From Microbispora corallina (GTDB lineage: Bacteria > Actinomycetota > Actinomycetes > Streptosporangiales > Streptosporangiaceae): a stretch of 64,000 nucleotides of DNA. The notes beneath the pieces are model-generated. The model made no database searches, had not been told where the DNA came from, and saw only the letters and a program-made list of their open reading frames with translations. The position numbers and the translations under genes are program-made. Below, in pieces: positions 56,317 through 64,000 of this stretch. The stretch spans positions 62,001 to 126,000 of the forward strand of contig NZ_BOOC01000013.1 of assembly GCF_016863035.1 (NCBI RefSeq), given 5' to 3'. Every line of letters starts with the position of its first letter. Positions within the stretch are counted from its first letter, which is position 1.

Positions 56317-57753
56317 ATGCTGCAGCACGACAAGCTGTTCATCGGGGGCGACTGGGTGGCCCCCGCGGGCACGGACGTCATCGAGGTGATCTCCCCGCAC
56401 AGCGAGGAGGTGGTCGCCCGGGTTCCCGACGGCACGCCCGCCGACATGGACCGCGCGGTCGCCGCGGCCCGTGAGGCCTTCGACAACGGACCCTGGCCGC
56501 GCATGACCATGGCCGAGCGCGCCGCCGTCGTGGGCAGGCTGGCCGACATCTACGAGTCCCGGCAGGGGGAGCTCGCCGAGACCATCACGCTGGAGATGGG
56601 CTCGCCCATCACGTTCTCGCAGATGGCGCAGGCGCCGCAGCCGCTCGGCATGCTCAGGTACTACGCCGGGCTCGGCGCCGACTACCGGGTCGAGGAGGAG
56701 CGGCCCGGCATGTTCGGCCCGGTGGTCGTCCGCCGGGAGCCGGTCGGCGTCGTCGCGGCGATCGTGCCGTGGAACGTCCCGCAGTTCGTCATCATGACCA
56801 AGCTCGCCCCGGCGCTCGTCGCGGGCTGCACCGTCGTGATCAAGCCCGCTCCCGAGACGCCGCTCGACTCCTACCTGCTCGCCGAGATGGTCAAGGACGC
56901 CGGCATCCCCGCCGGCGTGGTCAACATCGTCGCGGCCGGGCGCGAGGCGGGCGAGCACCTGGTCTCGCACCCCGGCGTGGACAAGGTGGCCTTCACCGGG
57001 TCGACCGCCGCGGGACGGCGGATCGCGGCCATCTGCGGTGAGCAGCTCAAGAGGTGCACGCTGGAGCTGGGCGGCAAGTCCGCCGCGATCGTCCTGGACG
57101 ACTGCGACCTCCCGTCCGCCATGGGCTTCCTGTCCATCGCCTCTTTGATGAACAACGGCCAGGCCTGCGTCGCCCAGACCCGCATCCTCGCCTCCAGGTC
57201 CCGGTACGACGAGGTCGTCCAGGCCGTCGCCGACATGGTGACGGGCCAGCGGGTGGGCGACCCGGCCGACCCGGCCACCGGGATCGGCCCGATGGTCGCC
57301 CGGCGCCAGCAGGAGCGGGTCGAGGCCTACATCAGATCCGGGCTGGAGGAGGGCGCCAAGCCGGTCGTCGGCGGTCTCGACCGGCCGTTCGACCGGGGCT
57401 GGTACGTCGCGCCGACCGTCTTCGCGGGGGCCACCAACGACATGCGGATCGCCCGCGAGGAGATCTTCGGCCCGGTCCTCACGGTGATCCCGTACGACGA
57501 CGAGGACGACGCGGTCCGGATCGCCAACGACAGCGACTACGGCCTGTCGGGCACGGTCTGGACGGGCGACACGGAGCGCGGCATGGACGTCGCCCGGCGG
57601 GTCCGCACCGGGACGTACGGCGTGAACATGATGCACACGCTCGACCCGAACACGCCCTTCGGCGGCTACAAGGCCAGCGGCCTCGGCCGGGAACTCGGCC
57701 CGGAGGGCCTGGAGACCTACCTGGAGACCAAGTCGATCGCCCGCCTGGGCTGA
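56317..57753 (+). CDS. NAD(P)-dependent aldehyde dehydrogenase
   Basis: A 478-residue aldehyde dehydrogenase with IVPWNVPQFVIMTKLAPAL, VVIKPAPETPLDSY, FTGSTAAGRRIA, general base Glu in ELGGKSAAIVL and nucleophile Cys in NNGQACVAQTR. AGGAGG lies seven bases before ATG 56317. Distinct from the one at 18490 (about half of the residues differ). Stands alone between terminators, so it is probably a single-gene unit with broad aldehyde substrates. Confidence 0.94.
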   Translation: MLQHDKLFIGGDWVAPAGTDVIEVISPHSEEVVARVPDGTPADMDRAVAAAREAFDNGPWPRMTMAERAAVVGRLADIYESRQGELAETITLEMGSPITFSQMAQAPQPLGMLRYYAGLGADYRVEEERPGMFGPVVVRREPVGVVAAIVPWNVPQFVIMTKLAPALVAGCTVVIKPAPETPLDSYLLAEMVKDAGIPAGVVNIVAAGREAGEHLVSHPGVDKVAFTGSTAAGRRIAAICGEQLKRCTLELGGKSAAIVLDDCDLPSAMGFLSIASLMNNGQACVAQTRILASRSRYDEVVQAVADMVTGQRVGDPADPATGIGPMVARRQQERVEAYIRSGLEEGAKPVVGGLDRPFDRGWYVAPTVFAGATNDMRIAREEIFGPVLTVIPYDDEDDAVRIANDSDYGLSGTVWTGDTERGMDVARRVRTGTYGVNMMHTLDPNTPFGGYKASGLGRELGPEGLETYLETKSIARLG

Positions 57754-57844
57754 TCCGGGGTCGTCCGCCCGGTCCCGTCGCGCGCTCGCGGCCGGACCGG
57801 GGCGCGGCGGCGCCGTGCGTTCGCGGCGGGGCCCGGGTGATGCG

Positions 57845-57880
57845 CCCCGGTCCCGCCGTGCGTCGTTGGCGGGACCGGGG
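57845..57880. terminator. Bidirectional hairpin terminator
   Basis: Perfect 13-base arms CCCCGGTCCCGCC and GGCGGGACCGGGG around a 10-base loop, between the aldehyde dehydrogenase and the convergent alpha/beta hydrolase gene. Confidence 0.7.
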
Positions 57881-57993
57881 CCGCCCAGCGCGCCCCCGCG
57901 ACGCTGGGCCACACCCCGGAGGGTGTGCGCCGATCCCCGTAAACCGGCGGTGCGCGAACCCTGACGGACCCGCACACCTCCCATAGACGACCC

Positions 57994-58749
57994 TTATCGG
58001 GATTTGGTTCGCGAAATCCAGAGACCAATTTTGCGGATGAGGTCAGGGGTGGCCGCGTTCTCCGCGTGACCGTACCCCGGCTCGATCCACAGCTCCTTCG
58101 GCTCCCGCGCGTTGTCGTAGATCTGGTAGGCGTGCTCCAGGGGGAAGAACGGGTCGGCGTCGCCGTGCACGACCAGCAGCGGCGTGGGCGCGATCATCGC
58201 CGCCGCCTCGTACGGCGGGACCGGGACCGGGTCCCAGACGCCGCCCGCGATCCGGGTGCCCTTGACGACCCGGGCCGCGAGCCGCCCGTGCCACCGTTCG
58301 ATGGCCCAGTGGACCTGCCGCATCGGCTTGGTGTCCCGGTAGTACCAGCGGGCCGGGCCGCTGACCGACACCACGGCGTCGACCCCGCCGTGCAGCCCGG
58401 CGTGGCGGACGACCACCGCGGCGCCCATCGAGAAGCCCACGGTGACGAGCCGCCTGTAGCCGATGGCCCGCGCGTGCTTGACCGCCGCGTCCACGTCGAG
58501 GATCTCCAGGTCGCCCACCGTCGTGCGGCCGGCCGAGCGGCCGTGCCCCCGGAAGTCGAACGACACCACGCCGCCGTACCGGGACAGGACGTGCACGATC
58601 CGGCGGGACGGGCGCTCCCGCCAGGACCCCGTGAAGCCGTGCGCCACCACGATGCCGAGGTCGAGCGAGCTGTTGGGGGTGTGCGCGGCGTCGATCCGGA
58701 CGCCGTCTGCCGTCCGCAGCATGGCCGGGAACGCGGAAGCCAGATCCAT
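57994..58749 (-). CDS. Alpha/beta hydrolase
   Basis: A 251-residue serine hydrolase. HGFTGSW forms the oxyanion loop, Ser107 is in GFSMGA, Asp197 or Asp199 in VHGDADPFF and His228 in YGHAE; the set is that of esterase/lysophospholipase-type enzymes. ATG 58749 has an AAGGTCGGGGG site; a longer start at 58788 is less likely. Last gene of a minus-strand run after the PRC-barrel-like gene, separated from it by 54 bases. Function unknown. Confidence 0.88.
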   Translation of the reverse strand: MDLASAFPAMLRTADGVRIDAAHTPNSSLDLGIVVAHGFTGSWRERPSRRIVHVLSRYGGVVSFDFRGHGRSAGRTTVGDLEILDVDAAVKHARAIGYRRLVTVGFSMGAAVVVRHAGLHGGVDAVVSVSGPARWYYRDTKPMRQVHWAIERWHGRLAARVVKGTRIAGGVWDPVPVPPYEAAAMIAPTPLLVVHGDADPFFPLEHAYQIYDNAREPKELWIEPGYGHAENAATPDLIRKIGLWISRTKSR

Positions 58750-58803
58750 GCCCCCGACCTTATTGACATCCGATCCCGGCCCCCGCACGCCCCACCCCTC
58801 CCG

Positions 58804-59616
58804 TCAGAGGTCGTCCAGCATCCTCAGCCGCTCCCACGGCACCCGCAGCCGCACCTCGCCGTCCCCCAGGGACGCCACCTCATCCCAGTCCGCGTACCTG
58901 ATCTCCCCGTGCAGGCGCCGGACGACGGCGGCCACCAGCGCCGGGTGCCCGTCCCGGTGCGCCCGCTCGTAGCCGAACAGCTGCCCGGCCCGCCGCCGCG
59001 CGACGACGAACCCCGCGAGGCGGAATGCCAATTGGACCCCGTCCAGCAGGGGTCCATCCTGGACCAGACGCACGTCGACCACATTGCCTACGACATTTCC
59101 GGAATCGTCGCGGACGACACGCGCGAGCAGCGTGCTCATGCGCAGCGTCTCCCCGTCCTCCCGCCGCGCCCGGCCCTCCGCGACCTCCTGGGCCTCCAGG
59201 GCCTCCGGTTCGGTTGCGGCGTCCTCCTCGTGCTCGGGCCTCGGCGCCCCGGGGATGCGGCCGACGACGTTGCGGGCCAGCCACCGCTCCAGGGCCAGGT
59301 CACGCGGCTGCCCCGCGACCCTGACCGCGCTGCCGATCTCCGTGACCCGGCCCATCGCGATCCGGTACGGCTCGCCGGACGGGTCGTCCCTGAACAGGCG
59401 GTCGACCTCGGCCATCAGCCACCCGGCCACCCCGCCGATGCGCGGCCCGAGCGCGAGCGGCCCGGACAGGATCGCCGTGACGTACGGGAACGGGCCGTCG
59501 CCGGTCCGCACCTCCAGGTCGTCGACCTTGCAGATCAGGCGGTCCTCGTCGGTGGAGGCGACCTGGCGGTCGAGCAGGTGGAGGCGGGCGTGCAGGGTCC
59601 GCGCGTGCTCGGTCAT
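58804..59616 (-). CDS. Protein with two PRC-barrel-like domains
   Basis: A 270-residue soluble protein. Two related stretches, LLDRQVASTDEDRLICKVDD at residue 15 and ARVVRDDSGNVVGNVVDVRL near 180, have the alternating beta/turn pattern of PRC-barrels, and the middle contains an acidic Glu/Ala segment. PRC-barrel proteins accompany magnesium and metal transporters such as MgtE-type proteins, so it may regulate the Nramp-like protein upstream, whose stop is 35 bases away. That role is inferred. Confidence 0.72.
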   Translation of the reverse strand: MTEHARTLHARLHLLDRQVASTDEDRLICKVDDLEVRTGDGPFPYVTAILSGPLALGPRIGGVAGWLMAEVDRLFRDDPSGEPYRIAMGRVTEIGSAVRVAGQPRDLALERWLARNVVGRIPGAPRPEHEEDAATEPEALEAQEVAEGRARREDGETLRMSTLLARVVRDDSGNVVGNVVDVRLVQDGPLLDGVQLAFRLAGFVVARRRAGQLFGYERAHRDGHPALVAAVVRRLHGEIRYADWDEVASLGDGEVRLRVPWERLRMLDDL

Positions 59617-59651
59617 CGCTCCGCCACCTCCGGGTCGTCCGTGCCCCCGCG

Positions 59652-60875
59652 TCATTGGCCCGCCTTCGTCGCAAGCATCAGCGGGACGGCCGCCACCGCC
59701 ACCACGAGCAGCAGCACCATGTAGACCATGCCCAGCGCGTTGCTGAACCTGCCGTTGACCTTGTCCCCCATGTAGTCGGGATCGTTGGCGATCATGAGGA
59801 CCGGCAGGTACGTCAACGGGAGGGCGGCCGCGGAGAACACGAGGGAGTACTCGGTCACCATGATCGGGTCGATCGTCGTGAGGATGAGGGCGGTCGCCAC
59901 GATCGTCACGGCGAGGACCACGACGTGGAACCGGGCGGCCCGCGCCGGCTGCACGTACTTGCCCCACTGCCAGCCGAAGTACTGGCTCAGGGAGTACCCC
60001 GACGACAGCGCCGTCTCCAGGGTGGCGCCGAACGTCGCGGCGAACACGCCGAGGATCACCACGCCGAGCGCGACCTTCCCGAGGCCGGCCGCCACCGGGA
60101 GCACCATCTGCCCGAGCGAGTCGGGCACGGCCTCCACCGGCATGAACAGCGTGGCCGCGCAGGCGGCGATGCCGATCGACAGCAGCCCACCCAGCGGGAA
60201 GCCCACGAACACGTTGGCCCGCTCGGTGACCAGGTCCTTCGACGTCCAGCGCTCCTCCACGCCGCCCGAGGAGAAGAAGAACACCTCGTACGGCGTCATG
60301 GCCCCGCCGAGCAGCGCGATCGCGTAGTAGAAGTACGTCGGCAGTCCCTCGTCCTGCGGCGGCCGGGTGAGCTGGTGGGCGAGCTCCCCCCAGTCGGGCC
60401 CGAGCTTCCAGAGCGCGACCAGGAACACCACGAGACCCAGGCCCATGAGGCCGAAGATCCGTTCCATCGTCTCGAACTTGACCCGCCACATCACGAGCCA
60501 CGCGACCAGCGCCACGAGCGGGACCCACAGCAGGTAGTTCACGCCGGTGGCGAGCTCCAGCGCGAGCGACGCGCCGCCGATCTCGGCGGCCAGCGTGAGC
60601 GCGTTGATGAAGAACGAGGCGCCGAGGTTCACGAGGCCGGCGCGGGGGCCGAGCCGCTCGCGGACCAGGTCGAAGACCGGCCGCTGGGAGACGGCGGCGA
60701 TCCTGCCCGACATCTCCGCGAACAGGCAGATGCCGACGATGCCCACGACCACGACCCAAACCAGCGACAGGCCGAACCGGGACCCCACCACCGCGTTGGC
60801 CACCAGGTCGCCGATGTCGACGAACCCACCGAAGGCCGTCAGGATGCCGAGCGTGACGGCGAACAGCTTCTTCAC
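59652..60875 (-). CDS. Nramp-family divalent metal transporter, motif-altered
   Basis: A 407-residue membrane protein with about 11 spans on the Nramp fold, which carries divalent metals into the cytosol with protons. Canonical members have DPGN in helix 1 and a MPH-type motif in helix 6. Here helix 1 has DIGD (residues 20-23) and helix 6 GGAMTPYE (190-197), so the metal-binding Asn, Met and His are changed to Asp, Thr and Tyr. Loss of the soft sulfur ligand suggests hard cations such as magnesium. GTG 60875 overlaps the lipoprotein stop by four bases, so this is a tightly coupled operon. Confidence 0.85.
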   Translation of the reverse strand: MKKLFAVTLGILTAFGGFVDIGDLVANAVVGSRFGLSLVWVVVVGIVGICLFAEMSGRIAAVSQRPVFDLVRERLGPRAGLVNLGASFFINALTLAAEIGGASLALELATGVNYLLWVPLVALVAWLVMWRVKFETMERIFGLMGLGLVVFLVALWKLGPDWGELAHQLTRPPQDEGLPTYFYYAIALLGGAMTPYEVFFFSSGGVEERWTSKDLVTERANVFVGFPLGGLLSIGIAACAATLFMPVEAVPDSLGQMVLPVAAGLGKVALGVVILGVFAATFGATLETALSSGYSLSQYFGWQWGKYVQPARAARFHVVVLAVTIVATALILTTIDPIMVTEYSLVFSAAALPLTYLPVLMIANDPDYMGDKVNGRFSNALGMVYMVLLLVVAVAAVPLMLATKAGQ

Positions 60876-61321
60876 TTGTGGCGCTCCGCGAACGCGCTGA
60901 GCCTTCCGGCGATCTCCCCCAGGTCGCGCACGGCGCCCGCCGGGTCGCGCACCCGGTCGCGCCGCACCTGGTCGAGCAGATCGTGCACCTCGTCCTCCGC
61001 CTTCTCCGTGAGATCCGTCACCTCGCCGCGCAGCCGCTCGGAGGCGTCCGAGGGGGGCTGGACGCCGCCGAACTGGTCGTTCACATTGCCGAGGTCGTCG
61101 GCCGCCTCGGTGAGCACGACCTTCAGGTACTGCCGCGTCGTCCCGTCCTCGTGCCGGACGGCCGTACGGGCGAGCTGCACGGCCGAGGCGGCGGCCTCCG
61201 CCGTCTTCCCGGCCTTGAGCGCGTAGTCGTGGTCGTCCCAGGCCGGGCTCACACAGGCCGCGGGCCCGAACGCGGCGAGCAGGGCCGCCCCGGTGAGGAG
61301 AGCCCGGCGCGGCGCGCTCAC
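60872..61321 (-). CDS. Lipoprotein of unknown function
   Basis: A 149-residue protein with a short basic start, a hydrophobic run and a GPAACVSP lipobox, so anchored on the cell surface. The mature part is helical and acidic, with [20 protein letters not shown] and [22 protein letters not shown] 61321 overlaps the stop of the preceding 31-residue gene, and its own stop overlaps the transporter start. It probably works with the transporter, but the family is unfamiliar to me. Confidence 0.78.
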   Translation of the reverse strand: MSAPRRALLTGAALLAAFGPAACVSPAWDDHDYALKAGKTAEAAASAVQLARTAVRHEDGTTRQYLKVVLTEAADDLGNVNDQFGGVQPPSDASERLRGEVTDLTEKAEDEVHDLLDQVRRDRVRDPAGAVRDLGEIAGRLSAFAERHK

Positions 61322-61413
61322 GTCCGCCCCCTCAGCAGGAAGTACGCGAGCACGAGCAGCAGGACGAGCAACTCTCCCCAGGCGATCAGCAGGACAAGTC
61401 CTTCATCCGTCAC
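61318..61413 (-). CDS. 31-residue single-span membrane microprotein
   Basis: [20 protein letters not shown] begins a peptide with one hydrophobic span of about 22 residues and a basic C terminus (LLRGRT). The GTG at 61413 is preceded by AGGAGGG with only two to three bases spacing, and its stop is GTGA-coupled to the lipoprotein gene. Coupling and the strong ribosome site argue that it is translated. It may be a subunit or regulator of the transporter. Confidence 0.6.
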   Translation of the reverse strand: MTDEGLVLLIAWGELLVLLLVLAYFLLRGRT

Positions 61414-61517
61414 GCCCTCCTGCTGCCCGCGTGGTGAGGTTTCAGCCACCGGACGGTAACGGAATGTCCCGGGCGGCGGACGCGTTGGCCTCTCTGGCCG
61501 CGGCATCCGGGCGGCGC

Positions 61518-61545
61518 CTGGCGACGACCGCGGATCAACTAAAAT
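61518..61545 (+). promoter_or_regulatory. Candidate promoter of typA
   Basis: CTGGCG (61518-61523) and TAAAAT (61540-61545), 16 bases apart. The -10 is a good match and the AAAATGGAAA stretch is unusually A-rich for this genome. Leader about 85 bases. Confidence 0.5.
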
Positions 61546-61634
61546 GGAAAGGCCGTGTCTCCACGGCGGATGAGCGTCTCGCTTCGGTCCCGGGACGCGG
61601 ACGACACCCCGACGATCCAGAGCGAGACCTCACT

Positions 61635-63488
<1,854 letters not shown>

Positions 63489-63499
63489 CCCAGCCTGCC

Positions 63500-63533
63500 G
63501 AAGCCCCCGCGCCCCACCCGGCGCGGGGGCTTC
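63500..63533 (+). terminator. Terminator of typA
   Basis: Perfect 14-base arms GAAGCCCCCGCGCC and GGCGCGGGGGCTTC around the loop CCACCC, twelve bases after the stop codon. Confidence 0.8.
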
Positions 63534-63656
63534 GCCGTTCCCCGCGGCGGCAAGAAGGGGTAAACGGCGGGCACAGGGCCCGTCTACCGCTCTCCCGGGG
63601 GTGCCCGCGCGTGCTCTCCTGTCGCAGGCACCAGCCCCTACGGAGGAGCCTCACCC

Positions 63657-64000
63657 ATGCTTCGCACGAGTCATCTCGCCCTGGCCGCCAACCTCGCGCT
63701 CGGCGTCGGCGCCTGCGTCCTCGCGCTGCCGCACGCCGGCGCTCTGCCGCACACCGGTGCGCTGCCGCAGGCCCAGGCACGGCCGGACGCGGCGGCGAGC
63801 GCCGTGATCAGGGACGTCAACGGACGGGTCCTCGGCACCCTGCGGATCGAGCGGTACTCGGCCGCCGCGTCGCGGGTCACCGTGTTCGTCCGCGGCCTGA
63901 CCCCGGGCTTCCACGGCTTCCACATCCACTCGGCCGGCGTGTGCGACCCCGCCTCGGTCGACCCGGACACCGGCAGTCCGTTCGCCAGCGCGGGCGGTCA
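63657..64000 (+). CDS. sodC: Cu/Zn superoxide dismutase, start of gene
   Basis: The frame runs off the right edge; about 114 residues are visible. FHGFHIHSAGVCD carries the His-x-His copper site and the Cys of the disulfide, with the preceding beta strands (VTVFVRGLTPG) typical of SodC. The N terminus has a hydrophobic run and could be cut at a lipobox VGAC (Cys20) or by signal peptidase I. Residues 25-42 contain a six-residue repeat (ALPHAG, ALPHTG, ALPQAQ). GGAGGAG lies eight bases before ATG 63657. The role is to destroy superoxide outside the membrane. Confidence 0.88.
   Translation, partial: MLRTSHLALAANLALGVGACVLALPHAGALPHTGALPQAQARPDAAASAVIRDVNGRVLGTLRIERYSAAASRVTVFVRGLTPGFHGFHIHSAGVCDPASVDPDTGSPFASAGG

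Overview
The window comes from a very GC-rich actinobacterial chromosome. Third codon positions are almost all G or C, GTG starts are frequent, and many gene pairs overlap by four bases (ATGA or GTGA). Regulator families, sugar ABC transporters and small stress proteins resemble those of Streptosporangiales-type actinomycetes, but genus is an inference. I see no prophage, insertion sequence, integrase or CRISPR array. It reads as ordinary chromosomal accessory and metabolic DNA with a dense set of recognisable regulatory sites.

1-8.2 kb: a heptose/glycosylation-like block. Two GT9 (heptosyltransferase-like) proteins, a bifunctional HldE-type heptose kinase/adenylyltransferase, a small membrane protein, an SDR oxidoreductase and a transketolase lie together, with a type IB topoisomerase translationally coupled to one GT9 gene. 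The divergent 3.2-3.4 kb intergenic region carries two back-to-back promoters of the stress-sigma (SigB/SigF) type, GTTT-N15-GGGTAG.

8.2-20 kb: catabolic modules. A GntR regulator, a Gfo/Idh/MocA oxidoreductase and a copper amine oxidase share a 13-base motif. Next comes an operon with a ROK regulator, ABC binding protein, two permeases, SIS-domain protein, GlcNAc-kinase-like protein and aldehyde dehydrogenase, with a clear palindromic operator.

20-31.6 kb: stress-type small proteins (ChaB, DUF6458-like), a shikimate-kinase-like P-loop protein, an RsbW-like ATPase behind a CebR-type palindrome, aldose epimerase, two GT4 glycosyltransferases flanking an SGNH hydrolase, DoxX, a P450 with an altered haem loop, a MEDS-STAS protein, tRNA-Lys(CTT) with its terminator, a secreted protein and an 890-base gene-poor stretch with a probable long leader and three strong hairpins.

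31.6-52 kb: an OsmC/two-component operon, an MDR oxidoreductase, a LacI regulator with three tandem boxes in front of an amidohydrolase/cysteine-dioxygenase-like pair, TetR/NmrA divergent genes with two operators, a Uma2 protein, an MFS transporter, a second LacI/sugar ABC system tied together by two copies of one palindrome, an ABC exporter, a MerR/aldo-keto reductase pair with a classic 19-base-spacer promoter, and a TetR/GH1 beta-glucosidase pair. Neither sugar ABC system carries its own ATPase, so both probably borrow a shared MsiK-type ATPase.

52-64 kb: secreted proteins (a coiled-coil protein and a large M14 carboxypeptidase), an aldehyde dehydrogenase, an alpha/beta hydrolase, then a tightly overlapped operon of a 31-residue membrane microprotein, a lipoprotein and a motif-altered Nramp transporter followed by a PRC-barrel-like protein. 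The translational GTPase TypA and the start of a Cu/Zn superoxide dismutase close the window. The heptose block, the atypical Nramp operon and the paired operators are the items most worth pursuit.
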